Origin: JAICMB01 sp963838885 | GTDB taxonomy: Bacteria > Acidobacteriota > Terriglobia > Bryobacterales > Bryobacteraceae | Length of the DNA stretch: 64,000 nucleotides | Assembly (NCBI GenBank): GCA_963838885.1 | Contig: CAWITB010000018.1 | Coordinates: 164,359-228,358 of the forward strand | Direction: 5' to 3' | Notes under the pieces: generated by a model | What the model was told of the DNA's origin: nothing | What the model saw: only the letters and a program-made list of their open reading frames with translations | Database searches by the model: none | Shown: positions 53,176 through 62,500 of the stretch, one piece after another | Numbering within the stretch: position 1 is the first letter of the stretch | Layout: every line of letters begins with the position of its first letter | Translations under genes and position numbers: made by a program

Positions 53176-55449
53176 TCAGCGCGGGCCCGAGCGCGACAAC
53201 ATCCAAATGTTACCCGTATCCTCGCGTAGCACCATCGCGATTCGCCCGCCCGCCGCTGACCAACCTCCTTGCTGATAGGATACGCGTCCGTGAAAATGCT
53301 GCACAGCGAAGGGGTTTCCCGCGGGCTGGTGAGAGACCGCTTCGAGCCGTTGCGCCCACAAGCAGGTATGTCCATCCCTCCCGGACGTGAAATAGAGCGT
53401 CTTCCCATCGGGCGACCAGTTGGCCCAGTCTTCGGCCCCTTCTTCCGCGATCGAGATCCAGGCGCTCTCGGGAACCGGCTTCGGTCCATCGACGGGCGCG
53501 ACCGCGATCCGCACGCGATTGGGCCGTATCCGGGCCGTAAAACTGACCCAGCGATTGTCCGGGGAGAAGCGGGCATAGAGCAAATTGTAAGCGGGGTGCT
53601 TCAATAGCGCGGTCTCTTGACGGGAGGCAACGTCGAGAACGTTGACTTGATAAGGATTGCCGCCGAATGTCAATAACGTCTTCTCGTCGCGCGACCAGTC
53701 CGTCGCCCGCAGGCATCCTTCACATAGCTTCTCCGGCGCGCCGCCCGGCGTTGACACGTACACCGCTCTCTTGCCGTTTTCATACGACGAGAATGCGATT
53801 CTGCCGCCGGATCTCCGGATCACGGGAAACCGCTGTACGAACGGCGAGCGCGACACGAGCGTCTCCTTGCCGCTCGCCAGCTCCCGCAGCCAGATGTTCG
53901 TTAGACCCGACTGCGCGGAAGCGAACGCGACAAAGCGTCCATCGCTCGAAAGCGAGGCGTGTTCCCGCCACGCGGGACCCTGCGTCATCCGCTCCAGTGT
54001 GCCCTGGGGCGTCCCCCGGTCCAAATCTAAGGGCAGCGACCAGATGTCTCGTCCGACTTCCACGTTTGTGAACGCTACGGCGCCTCCCGTCGCGCAGGAC
54101 GGATCCACTTCGTTCCCGGACCCTGCTGTCAATCTCTGGAAGACGCCATTAAATTTCCCAGTCCGGGGCGATATTCCGGCTTCCCAGAGGTCTCCTGCAT
54201 CGCCGCTCCCCGCCGAGAAGGCCACACTGTTTGCGGCCGCCAACCAACAGCCCGGTCTTGGAACATTCGGAATCGGGATCGTCGCCGACGGATTGCCGGC
54301 GAAATCGCCCGTTTCTAATCCGGCGCGAAGGAACTCATCGTGTGCGCCGGTTTTTACCGTATAGTCTCCGTTTACAGCCACTAACCACCAGTCGAGCGAG
54401 GAGCTTTCATAGGCCTTCGCGGAAGTGTATCCGATGAAGAGAAGGCGCGTGCCGTCCGGAGACCAGATGGGATAGCGGGCGTTCGTAAAATTTGGGCCCA
54501 CCCGCCGCGGCTGTCCCCCAGCTACCGGGACCACCCACACGGCGCCGTTCCCCGGTACGGTCATGGCCACGTTTACGGCGCCCACCCAATAAGCGACCTG
54601 CGAGCCGTCCGGTGAAAACTTGGGGTTCAGTCCCTCCCGTGCCAGCAATCTCGCCTCGCCCCCAAAAGTCGCTATCTCGTAGATGCCGCCGCCGTCCCGG
54701 TTCGACCGGAACACGATCTTGCTGCCGTCCGGCGAAAAATCCGGCGTCGTGTTGCCCGCGCCGTCGAAAGTCAACCGGATCGGCTGGCCTCCCGCAACCT
54801 GTTTGACATAGAGATCCCGTTCCCCCTCCAGGGCGTGGTCGGAGGAGTAAGCCACCAGCTTGCCATCGGGCGACATCGCCGGAGCCTCCGAGAGCCCCGC
54901 ATCCGTGGTCAGCCGCGTAAGGTTCCACAGAGGCAGCGCGGATGGACGGTCGTGAAGCCGCCACCCCACGGCGAATGAAACCAGGCACGCGGCGGTGGTG
55001 AATGCAAGCCAGCGTCCCAATCCCGCGCTTGGGATAAGACTCACTCTTCGCCTTCCCGGCGCCTTTTCGGCAACCGGAGTTCCCCCGCTTAAGCGCATAG
55101 GCGTTGCCTCGCGATGTTCCAGGGTTCCTATGAATCGGTATCCGCGGCCCGGCACCGTTTCGATGTAGCGGGGATTGTCGGCCGCATCGCCCAGCGCCCG
55201 CCGCAGCTTATTCATCGCCGCATTCAGGCCGTGCTCGAAATCGACGAAGGTCGTTTCCCTCCAGATCCCCTCCCGCAACTGCTCGCGGGAAACCACTTCG
55301 CCGGGATGCGCCAGCAAGACTAATAAGATCTGGAACGGTTGCCCCGACAGCCGGACGGGGAGGCCGCTCCGGCGCAGTTCGCCGGCCGCGGCATTCACTT
55401 CAAACGGTCCGAAGGAGAGGCGAGCCGGGGATTGGGGCTTAGTTGTCAT
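53176..55449 (-). CDS. Winged-helix DNA-binding / membrane / PD40 beta-propeller regulator
   Basis: 757 residues. The N-terminal 100 residues are an OmpR/CadC-type winged helix (FGPFEVNAAAGELRRSG, LVLLAHPGEVVSREQL, PRYIETVPGRGYRFIG). One membrane helix (about 145-165, WLAFTTAACLVSFAVGW) separates it from a long TolB-like propeller with repeated SPDGxxxxY/F units (MSPDGKLVAYSSD, FSPDGSKIVFRSN, WSPDGTRLLFIG and more). This is the one-component ToxR-like design abundant in Acidobacteria: a periplasmic propeller senses, and the cytoplasmic winged helix binds DNA. Targets are unknown; the divergent PEP-CTERM gene at 55618 is a candidate. Confidence 0.9.
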   Translation of the reverse strand: MTTKPQSPARLSFGPFEVNAAAGELRRSGLPVRLSGQPFQILLVLLAHPGEVVSREQLREGIWRETTFVDFEHGLNAAMNKLRRALGDAADNPRYIETVPGRGYRFIGTLEHREATPMRLSGGTPVAEKAPGRRRVSLIPSAGLGRWLAFTTAACLVSFAVGWRLHDRPSALPLWNLTRLTTDAGLSEAPAMSPDGKLVAYSSDHALEGERDLYVKQVAGGQPIRLTFDGAGNTTPDFSPDGSKIVFRSNRDGGGIYEIATFGGEARLLAREGLNPKFSPDGSQVAYWVGAVNVAMTVPGNGAVWVVPVAGGQPRRVGPNFTNARYPIWSPDGTRLLFIGYTSAKAYESSSLDWWLVAVNGDYTVKTGAHDEFLRAGLETGDFAGNPSATIPIPNVPRPGCWLAAANSVAFSAGSGDAGDLWEAGISPRTGKFNGVFQRLTAGSGNEVDPSCATGGAVAFTNVEVGRDIWSLPLDLDRGTPQGTLERMTQGPAWREHASLSSDGRFVAFASAQSGLTNIWLRELASGKETLVSRSPFVQRFPVIRRSGGRIAFSSYENGKRAVYVSTPGGAPEKLCEGCLRATDWSRDEKTLLTFGGNPYQVNVLDVASRQETALLKHPAYNLLYARFSPDNRWVSFTARIRPNRVRIAVAPVDGPKPVPESAWISIAEEGAEDWANWSPDGKTLYFTSGRDGHTCLWAQRLEAVSHQPAGNPFAVQHFHGRVSYQQGGWSAAGGRIAMVLREDTGNIWMLSRSGPR

Positions 55450-55571
55450 AAACCACTCGCTATTATGAAAGAATCCAGTCTATATCAAACCACTCCGGCT
55501 GATGATGCCGGCGCGGATAAATCTTGTTTTCAATATCTTGCCCGATGAGGCGTATTTCTACTGTGAAATGA

Positions 55572-55595
55572 CCCCGCGTTCATAGCAATGCGGGG
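55572..55595. promoter_or_regulatory. Palindromic hairpin upstream of the PEP-CTERM gene
   Basis: CCCCGC (55572-55577) pairs with GCGGGG (55590-55595); allowing one G-T pair the stem extends to nine pairs (CCCCGCGTT with AATGCGGGG). It lies in the divergent intergenic region, 22 bases before the PEP-CTERM start. It may be an operator, a 5'-UTR hairpin or a terminator; no T-run follows. Confidence 0.5.
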
Positions 55596-55617
55596 CCTTC
55601 ATGTGTAGGCTCCTCAT

Positions 55618-56502
55618 ATGGCTAAAAGAAAACTGGTCGTTTCACTCGCCCTGGTCTTGTTCACTGCCAGCGTCAACGCCAGCCCTTTGGTGTACGTGGT
55701 CAACGGTTCTCAACAATTTGGCACGATAGACCTGGCCAACGGAGCTTTTCATCAAATCGGTCCGAACACGCCGGAGGGACAAAGCGGGTTGGTTCCGGGG
55801 CCGAACGGATCTCTGCTGACCCTTACCTTCTCTGGCAATCTGGACTCGATTGACCCATCCACCGGCGTCGCCACGGTGATTGGCCCCACTGGATTGCTCG
55901 ACTGCACCACGCCCGCATCGCCCTGCGGGTCGCACGCCGCGAGCACTCTTGGCAGCTTTGGGGGAATTACGTACGCAACCGATCTCGGCAACGACCTTTA
56001 TGCCGTAGACCCGTTCACTGGCGTCGCGACGCTGATTGGGTATACCGGCATTCCGGCAGTCCCGTTTACTCTCGGCGCGACCAATCCCGACGGCTCGTTT
56101 AATGCCTATGATGAGGCTCTATTCAGCGTGGGCGGAAGCCTATACGCAACTTTCGACGCCATCACGGTTAATCCCTCAACATCTGCGATCACGCCAGTCA
56201 TTCCCGGCGAGCTGTATCGAATCAATCCCTTGACCGGACATGCGACGCCAATCGGCCCCACCGCTCTGACTCTGGGAGCGGCCGTTAATGTGAGCGGCAC
56301 AGTATATGCCTTCCAGGATGCGTCGAGTCAGGCGCTCGCTCTTAATTTGGCCAACGGAAACACCAGCTTCGTAAGCGACTTCGATCCCGCCGCCGGCGTA
56401 ATCGACGGAGCGTCCCCAACTCCCGAGCCGGGTTCGCTCGCGCTAACCGCTCTCGGAATCGCCGCGTTCCCCGTGTGGAGCCGGCGCAGACGCCATCAAT
56501 AG
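55618..56502 (+). CDS. PEP-CTERM sorted exported protein
   Basis: 294 residues with a signal peptide (KLVVSLALVLFTASVNAS). The body consists of short repeats with VNGSQQFGTIDLANG, LDSIDPSTGVATVIG, LYAVDPFTGVATLIG and LYRINPLTGHATPIG, a six-strand-like propeller pattern. The C-terminus is a complete PEP-CTERM signal: TPEPGSLALTALGIAAF, a hydrophobic helix, and a WSRRRR basic end. It should be handled by an exosortase (not in this window) and exported. The repeats and ending suggest a surface or matrix protein. Divergent from the PD40 regulator. Confidence 0.9.
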   Translation: MAKRKLVVSLALVLFTASVNASPLVYVVNGSQQFGTIDLANGAFHQIGPNTPEGQSGLVPGPNGSLLTLTFSGNLDSIDPSTGVATVIGPTGLLDCTTPASPCGSHAASTLGSFGGITYATDLGNDLYAVDPFTGVATLIGYTGIPAVPFTLGATNPDGSFNAYDEALFSVGGSLYATFDAITVNPSTSAITPVIPGELYRINPLTGHATPIGPTALTLGAAVNVSGTVYAFQDASSQALALNLANGNTSFVSDFDPAAGVIDGASPTPEPGSLALTALGIAAFPVWSRRRRHQ

Positions 56503-56640
56503 GTTCGTGTCGAGCGAGGCACCCCGCCGGGAGCGGTATGGCGTGAAATGCGCCACTTTTTTCTACAACTGTCCGATGACCGCCTCCATAACGTGCTGCC
56601 TGGTCGCCAATCCGCCGAGGTCCGCCGCGGCTAACTTTCG

Positions 56641-56870
56641 GAGGAGGGGTTTATGACGATCCGGTCTGGAGTCCGAACGGTCGATATCTTGTTTTCAGAT
56701 CCGCCAAGGATGGACTCTTCCAGGCTCGAGCGGATGGCTCAGGCCCGCCGCTACCGCTGACGCTGAGCAAGTCGTCACAAATTCCGGAAAGTTTTACCCG
56801 GATGGCACGCGGCTGGCGTACTATCATGCGACGAATCCAGGGATGTTTTTCAGAGTGCTATCGCCCGCCA
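56641..56870 (+). pseudogene. PD40/TolB beta-propeller fragment
   Basis: A plus-strand frame reads DDPVWSPNGRYLVFRSAKDG, followed by PLPLTLSKSSQIPESF, then shifts by one base near 56795 and continues PDGTRLAYYHATNPGM. These are two consecutive blades of the TolB-like propeller found in kinase/regulator receptors of this phylum. There is no start, no upstream domain and no further blades, so it is a relic. Confidence 0.7.
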
Positions 56871-56949
56871 CGCAGCTCTTTCTCCTGATCGCGTCAGTGT
56901 GCAACTGGAGGCCGACTCCTGTCACGCGCTGGAGGGTAGCAGGAGCGCT

Positions 56950-57165
56950 GGCCTTGCGATTTTAGCCGACCTGATCACATTCGACGTTAACTATCCCCGG
57001 AACGCCATCCTGTTTGGCGCTCGCTGACGAATCCGGCGGTAGACTTCGATCGGGTGGCGGCAGAATGGGCCACGGGAAACTATGTTCGTATCGCCGTGGC
57101 TTTGACCATGGTTCTTTTGGTGATGGCGTCGATGATCCACATCGCTCGCGACACCGCTCCTGGAA
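56950..57165 (+). pseudogene. DUF1772-like membrane protein fragment
   Basis: The plus strand encodes VNYPRNAILF, then after a frame change near 57027 continues NPAVDFDRVAAEWATGNYVR and a membrane helix AVALTMVLLVMASMIHIA. This resembles the C-terminal part of DUF1772/anthrone-oxygenase-like integral membrane proteins, which have the W..NYVR/helix ending. The N-terminal half is missing. A separate downstream stretch (about 57190-57350, ELDWTDITVQPFSDLERDAL) looks coding but I cannot name it. Confidence 0.5.
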
Positions 57166-57479
57166 GGCATTCCGGCATAAGCCGACGCCGGAAATCGCCA
57201 GCGAATTGGACTGGACCGATATTACGGTGCAACCGTTTTCAGATCTGGAGCGCGACGCGTTGCTGGTGACGCAAGCGGCCAAAATCGCGACGGCGACCGC
57301 GGTGAACTGATCGCGGATCTCGTCCCCTCGCTGCTCGCATTGCCCGATCGGAAGGCCCGCTCCATTCTGCGCCGATCAATTCAGAGAAATCGTTAATCAC
57401 TCCGGATGGGATCCCCGGGTGATTCAAAGCGCCATGCGCCATTGAACTTTAGGATGCGCTCTCCGCTTTGCTTAGGATG

Positions 57480-57880
57480 GCAGATCTAGCCGCGTGCGCG
57501 GTCGCGGACCGCTTGCAGATAAGGCTCATGCTCGCCGTAGATCAGCGCCTGGCGTTGGCAGCCGGCCTGGCAACTGATCGGCGCGCCACCATCAGCAGGA
57601 TCGGTGTGATCGCCCGTTGCATCGCCCAGGCCACACCCCATTCCGTCTGCACCCATTCGCTAACCAGCGAGGTTGGGGATGCGAGCAGCGCCATCTCGCG
57701 GCTGCTGACCAAAGCGCGGCGGATTTCCTCCGCCCAGACCGCGCCGGGCTCAACCTCCTCGTCATGAAATACCGCTAGCCCCAAAGCTTCGGCCGCGCGC
57801 ACCCCGGCGCGGGCCTGGTCGCGATCGCGCGACGAATAGCTCAGGAACAGATCGAACTCTCATAGTCCCGTTCACTCGTT
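57480..57880 (-). pseudogene. TIR-domain protein fragment
   Basis: On the minus strand the sequence reads EFDLFLSYSSRDRDQARAGV and continues in the same frame with ALGLAVFHDEEVEPGAVWAE, LVSSREMALLASPTSL and VSEWVQTEWGVAWAM. This is a TIR domain: the FLSYSSRD start, the catalytic-region W..EI and the EW..TE helix are conserved. A two-base insertion just before the domain (about 57863) and a frame change near 57590 disrupt it, and no effector or partner domain remains. TIR domains act in bacterial NAD-cleaving defence systems, so this may be a dead defence gene. Confidence 0.75.
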
Positions 57881-57939
57881 TCCTTCGTGACCCGTCGGAC
57901 GGCGTTCGCAGCAAAGCGGATGAAGGCGGGGCCGCCATA

Positions 57940-58472
57940 CATTTGTGCGAAGTGGCCCAACGAAAACCATGCCAGCATCGCCGCACAGAATGCGCTGCGA
58001 GCCCAGAATCCACAGATCGCCCAACCGGCGACGGGGATGGCTTCACGTCGTCTTCCTCGCCGTGGGGCGGCTCCTCAGCAGCAGCGCTTGTAGTTCGTAG
58101 CCATGAAAGCCGGTTAGGTCGACATCGAATCCTTCGCTGGCCAGAGCGGCGAGTTCCTGGCGCAGCAGTTCTTCGTCCCAACCGGCCTCCAGCGCCAGGC
58201 GGTTGTCGGCCAGAATGTAGGCGCGCTTTTGAGCTTCCGACAGATGGCTCAGCACGATCACGGGACCTGCGAGAGGTTCAGCTTGCGCGCCGCCAGCAGC
58301 CGCGCATAGCCGGCGATGATGCCTGAGGCGGCGTCCACCAGCACCGGATTACAAAAGCCAAACTCCCTCATGCTGTTGGCAATCTGGCGGATCTGCTGGC
58401 TGGAGTGCGTGCGGGGTTGCGCTCGTAGGGCGCCAGCCGCTCAATAGGCCAGAGCTCAATGTGGCTTGCCAT
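57940..58472 (-). pseudogene. ParB-like/DNA-methylase N-terminal fragment of phage or plasmid type
   Basis: From ATG 58472 the minus strand encodes IELWPIERLAPYERNP, then (one base missing near 58420) HSSQQIRQIANSMREFGFCN, GIIAGYARLLAARKL, and (one base missing near 58262) IVLSHLSEAQKRAYILADNR, LALEAGWDEELLRQELAALA and DLTGFHGYELQALL. A shifted frame continues GDLWILGSQRILCGDA. This is the ParB-like domain plus linker that begins ParB-fused adenine methylases of phages and integrative elements; the methylase domain is missing. It directly precedes the TIR remnant. Confidence 0.8.
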
Positions 58473-59237
58473 TCCGGCGGAAATCGGAACAGAGGCTTTT
58501 CATAAATGGTTCGGCTCGGGAGCGCGGAACGCGCGCCGCGGTTTCCATACCTTCTTCCGTCAGGTCTTCACTTAATGGTTTTCAGTTCATAGTTGGCGTC
58601 CATAACTAAATCGGCAACCGGCGCAGCGATGTGCGGCGCGCGTTGAGCCGCTGCTCGCGGTTGCGTTTTCGGGGGGCGGTTTATAGGGCATGGCGTTTAT
58701 CTCTCAGCGATTGAATCGGCAAGTTGCTGGGCCGCGTACCGATGCGCTCGCGCAGGCCAAATTGGGGTCGGCAGAAACCGCTTCTCGCGCTGCCAAGTCC
58801 GCTCCGGAACGCAATGCGTGAGGAAGGCGCTCCGGCGCAGCGCACCGCACGGTGGGGGGCATCGCTCCATGAGGACTTGCTGAGAGAGCGAAGGACACAG
58901 GTGGACAAGACATGGCGCTGCCGCTCAAGCCATTCGGAGTTAGGGCCGAACACGGCTGCTCGCTTAGACCATAACCAGCGCTTGCCGCTTGATCGTGCGC
59001 ATTCCGTGGAGCGCCCGGCCTTTCTTTACCGCGCTTTCAGGTTGGGGACTGCGGGGGCGCGGTCTTATCCTCTTTTGTCCGCGACGTTAACGATTTCCAC
59101 TGCGCCCGTTGATCGCTCCACAACAGCACCCCGCTACGCCGCCGTAGGGACGCTTCCACGATGCGGCATTGCGCCGCCGCTTCCGCCGTCAGAAATAGAA
59201 TCTGTTCTTGGATGGTAACCTCCGAGCGAGTGCTCCG
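58473..59237. other. Decayed intergenic DNA
   Basis: About 765 bases lying between the ParB-like and TonB-receptor relics. Open frames exist on both strands (for example 58724-59218 plus and 58681-58953 minus), but their products are arginine/serine-rich and unlike real proteins. A minus-strand start MPYKPPP at about 58693 resembles small phage-associated genes preceding ParB/methylase genes but is not continued. Nothing else recognised. Confidence 0.4.
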
Positions 59238-59490
59238 TCAAAAAATTACCCTGACCACAAGCTGCATGATACTCGGACTCCGCACGCCTGAAATCGTACC
59301 GAAGCCGGTCTTGTTCACAAGCTGCCCGGCGGCGTTGTAAGGCAGATTGGTCGGAACGGATTGTTGATTCCCGAGAAATTGATGGTGCTGTTGATCCCGC
59401 TGAATTGCGTATGGTTGAAAACGGTGAACGCATCGGCGCGAAGCTCGGAACCAGGATGGGTCTCGCAATACGCCCTCGTATCCGGCACAC
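59238..59490 (-). pseudogene. C-terminal fragment of an Oar-like TonB-dependent receptor
   Basis: The minus strand encodes, with a frame change near 59370, SELRADAFTVFNHTQFSGIN, STINFSGIN, then NLPYNAAGQLVNKTGFGTIS and SPSIMQLVVRVIF at the end. This is the C-terminal beta-strand signature of acidobacterial carboxypeptidase-regulatory-like TonB-dependent receptors (final residues aromatic). Only about 80 residues of a normally 1000-residue protein remain. Confidence 0.75.
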
Positions 59491-59496
59491 CCAACC

Positions 59497-59800
59497 GATA
59501 TTGTGATTGTGTTTGCGGCCGGCGAAGGCCAGATCAATCCTCTGGGCGTGACGGGCAAACTGACTCTAGGCGACCAGCTCCCCACGCCCGTGCTCGCTGT
59601 CGTGCTGCAAATCGGATCTCAGATGGCGGAGCTTGCTTACGCCAGGGAAATGCCCCAAGGAGCCGGCGTCCTCCAAATCAACGCCATCATCCCAGCCAAC
59701 AACGCGTCCGGCGATCCAAATCCCAGTGACGCTGACGATCGGCTCTGCTCAAGAGCAATCCGGGATTGCGATGAGCATACGGCAAAGGGGATTCGAAGAA
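59497..59800 (+). pseudogene. TIGR03437-like Solibacter C-terminal domain fragment
   Basis: Begins DIVIVFAAGEGQINPLGVTG and continues LPTPVLAVVLQIGSQMAELA, AGVLQINAIIPANNASGDPN, and in a shifted frame VTLTIGSAQEQSGIAMSI. The ATGEGQTNPPGVTG-type block and the GVLQINA(R)IP block define the repeated C-terminal domain expanded in Solibacter and relatives. It normally terminates long secreted proteins; here no upstream domain exists. It is useful evidence for the taxonomic origin. Confidence 0.8.
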
Positions 59801-60040
59801 GTGCCAGCGCCGGACCGAGCGACCGGTTCGGTCCTTGGGGTGGTCCGCGCTGGTTCGTGGTGATCTCGACTCCTAAAGGACCACAATGAAGTGAGCTCCG
59901 TCGCGACCACGCCGCTCACCAGCGCTCTCAAAAGGTCACCTGCAGCGATCCGGCCGTTACTGGAAATCGAAGGCCGTGGCCGTGAGCCATATGCCGACGG
60001 TGACGTACCATGAAGCATCAAAATGAACAGAGGTACATCC

Positions 60041-60945
60041 ATGCACGGTCGCAGCTCACGTCGAGGATTTCTGGGCGGTTCAATTACAATGGCCGCCGCG
60101 CTCGCAGTCTGTTCTGAACCGGCGCGCGCAGCCGGTGAGGTAACGCGGCAGAGGGGCGTCAAGCTGAAGGTCGGGCTCAAATCGTACTCCTTTAATCGGC
60201 CACTCATGTTGGGTAGGATGTCGCTGGCCGACGTGATCGACTACTGCGCCGCTCACGACATTGATGGTGTCGATACAACCGGGTACTATTTTCCCGCGTA
60301 TCCGAAAGTCCCGGGCGACGAGTACATCTACGACCTGAAGAAGAAGGCGTACTTGAACGGCGTGACCATCAGCGGGACCGGCGTTCGCAACGATTTTACG
60401 GTCAGCCATCCCGCCGTCCTCAAAGCGCAGATTCAGTTGGTCAAGAACTGGGTCGAGGTGACGGAGAAGCTGGGAGCCGCTTTCGTGCGCGTGTTTTCCG
60501 GCCCACGCGTACCAGACGGCTCCAATTTCGAGAAGACGCTCCAAACCATGATCCCGGCGTTTCAGGAATGCGCGGATTATGGCAGGAAGCACGGTATAAT
60601 CATCGCCCTTCAGCCGCACGATGACTTTCTTAAGACGGCGGATGAGACGATTCGGGTCGTCGAGGCCGTCGGTTCGGAGTGGTTCAGCGTGGTGCTCGAC
60701 GTAGGGAGCCTGCGGCGCGACGATCCCTACGCCGAGATCGAGAAGCTTTTGCCTTACGCCTGCACCTGGCAGATCAAGGAACTGGTGTACGTAAACGGCA
60801 AGGAGGCGCCCATCGACTTGGCGAAAATTCGAGCGATCATCGACAAGGTGGGATACCGGGGGTTCGTACCTTTCGAGGTGTGGGTGAGGGCAATCCAGAA
60901 CAAGTCACCGCGTTCCTCGAAAAGGTGCGCAAAGCGATGTCATAA
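60041..60945 (+). pseudogene. Tat-exported TIM-barrel sugar isomerase/epimerase, frameshift near the end
   Basis: ATG 60041 follows AGAGG. The N-terminus has a twin-arginine signal (SSRRGFLGGSITMAAALAV). The barrel shows SLADVIDYCAAHDIDGVDTT, VTISGTGVRNDFTV, KLGAAFVRVFSG, IIIALQPHDDFLKT, VVLDVGSLRRDDPY and QIKELVYV, as in AP_endonuc_2-type sugar phosphate isomerases/epimerases. The frame reads about 280 residues and then, near 60880, shifts so that the natural end GEGNPEQVTAFLEKVRKAM is in another frame, ending at 60945; uncorrected, the frame runs on to 61015 with unrelated residues. It lies in the decayed region beside an N-acylglucosamine 2-epimerase relic, so the two may have formed a sugar-use operon. 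Confidence 0.82.
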
Positions 60946-61058
60946 ACCTGGCAGTATGCTGCGCGCACGGCTTCGAGTGTGCGGCCAGGCTTTCTACAAC
61001 AAGCTGCGGTCCTAGTAGGACCTGGCACATCTACGGCACAAAATGCATCGGCCCGCTC

Positions 61059-61172
61059 TTACTGAACCCGATGCTGGATTACGACGCCCTCGCCACATTC
61101 CCGGCAGATGAATGCCGCAATCGCCGAGAAGCCCGCGAACGTGTTTAGCGCCCCACAGTGCGAGCAAATCCT
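61059..61172 (-). pseudogene. Zinc-ribbon protein fragment
   Basis: The minus strand encodes ICSHCGALNTFAGFSAIAAF followed by ICRECGEGVVIQHRVQ and a stop. The two CxxC pairs make a classic zinc ribbon like those in small conserved acidobacterial proteins. No start codon is found; it abuts the TonB-receptor relic upstream, so the N-terminus has been lost. Confidence 0.6.
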
Positions 61173-61375
61173 GCTGCGGTTTATTTGCGGTCGTGTGGGA
61201 ATTGTTCTCGCCGTAAAAATAGTGGCCGCTGAAGTGGTTGCTGGTACAAATCGATCTTGATCAGATACTGCGTGTCGTCGAGGTTCTGGTTGGTCGTCGA
61301 GACGTATTGCGTGCCGCTGTTCGGCAAGGGCAGCCGCGCGTTTACGATTTTCACCGAGACCGGATCGAGACGGCT
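61173..61375 (-). pseudogene. N-terminal-half fragment of an Oar-like TonB-dependent receptor
   Basis: Reads LDPVSVKIVNARLPLPNSGT and TTNQNLDDTQYLIKID, then after a one-base change SNHFSGHYFYGENNSHTTAN. This is the plug/barrel region typical of acidobacterial TonB-dependent receptors (ARLP..N, DQ(Y)xxKIDYQ, H.F.G.YF). It is joined without any gap to the IS630 transposase remnant at about 61375, so the insertion sequence or its deletion destroyed the receptor gene. Confidence 0.7.
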
Positions 61376-61721
61376 CCGGTGCGGCTGCAGTCGGACCGCA
61401 GCCCAGATCCGTTGCACCGTGGATTTAACTCACGCCCAACTCGCGGGCCATCTTGCGACAAGAACAGTGCGTGCTGCCGTCCTGGGGCGCTTTCTGAATC
61501 TTGTTCAGCGCCTTGGCCTGCACCGGAGCAGTCGCAGCCCGCAGCCGACTGCCTTTGTGTCGCGCTTCTCGACCGTCCAATCCGCGCTCCTGAAAGCGCT
61601 GCTTCCAACGCGATATGGTCGGGGCACTCGTACGCAAACTATGGCAAATCGAACGGTCGATTCCTCCGGCAGGGCCAAGACTAAACGTGCTCGAACACGT
61701 CCTTGGCGGGAAGCGTTTCAA
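61376..61721 (-). mobile_element. IS630-family transposase fragment (N-terminal DNA-binding part)
   Basis: The minus strand encodes TSAPTISRWKQRFQERGLDG, EARHKGSRLRAATAPVQAKA, LNKIQKAPQDGS and SCRKMARELGVS, then in a shifted frame VQRIWAAVRLQPHR. These are the helix-turn-helix and linker blocks of IS630-type transposases. The DDE catalytic domain is absent: the sequence passes straight into a TonB-receptor fragment. The element is therefore truncated and inactive. Confidence 0.85.
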
Positions 61722-61794
61722 AACTCTGAAACGATGCCATCCGAGCGTGGACCCGCGCGATACCGCGCAGGGAAATTGAGGTGTGCCACTGCCG

Positions 61795-62460
61795 TCAGCC
61801 GGGGAAGTTGTAAAAGTCCGCAGTCGCAGATATCTGGTCGAAGCTGTCGAGCCAGTGGCCCAGCCCGAATGTCACGGAATCGGTGCTCTTTACTCCCACC
61901 AGCATACTTTGCAAGGCGCGCGTCAGCTCGAAAGCGGCAAACAGACCGACCACAATTCCGAGCCTGCTGAGGCGCAGACCCTCGCCCACAATCAAGCTGA
62001 ATATTCCCGAAGGCGCCCCGCCGAGCGCCATGCGAACGCCTATCTCGGCGGTGCGCTGCCGCAGCAGCGTTGAGAGCACGCCTTACAGACCAACGCCAGG
62101 GAGCACGGCGGCAATAACGGCGAAGGCGCGGATCAAGAGCAACGAGAAGCGCGCCCCCGCCGGAGCTTTCACCAGTAGCGCGTCCATGGCTGCAAATCGT
62201 TCACAAGCAGCTGCATGCCGATCTTGCGGACCTCCGCGCACCCTCCCGGCATAGCCCCGGATCGCCGGAGGTGCGCAGCGCCCACCAGCAAGTGCTCCAT
62301 AGCGTCTCAACCACCGCGGACAGCGTCCCGAACGGGAGCGGCTTCCCAGTTCTCCACCGACGATAAGACCAGCACAGACGGCGTTCGCACAACGGCGCCG
62401 CCCTCGCCGTGGATTGCATCTGAAGGACAAACACGCCCGGATTGCTATCGTCAATTACAG
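61795..62460 (-). pseudogene. ADOP permease C-terminal fragment
   Basis: The minus strand shows LLVKAPAGARFSLLLIRAFA then, in another frame, STLLRQRTAEIGVRMALGGA, SGIFSLIVGEGLRLSRLGIV and ALQSMLVGVKSTDSVTFG. This corresponds to the last periplasmic segment and final FtsX helices of an ADOP-type permease like the one at 30345-32844. The final helix is lost, and the N-terminal 600 residues are missing. Several frame changes confirm decay. Confidence 0.75.
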
Positions 62461-62500
62461 AAGAAGTTTACACGAACCATGATCCGTCGCGAGCTCTCCG

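Noticed and set aside
61257..61970. 237-codon plus-strand frame
   Set aside because: It is antisense to the TonB-receptor and IS630 remnants, which show clear family motifs on the minus strand.
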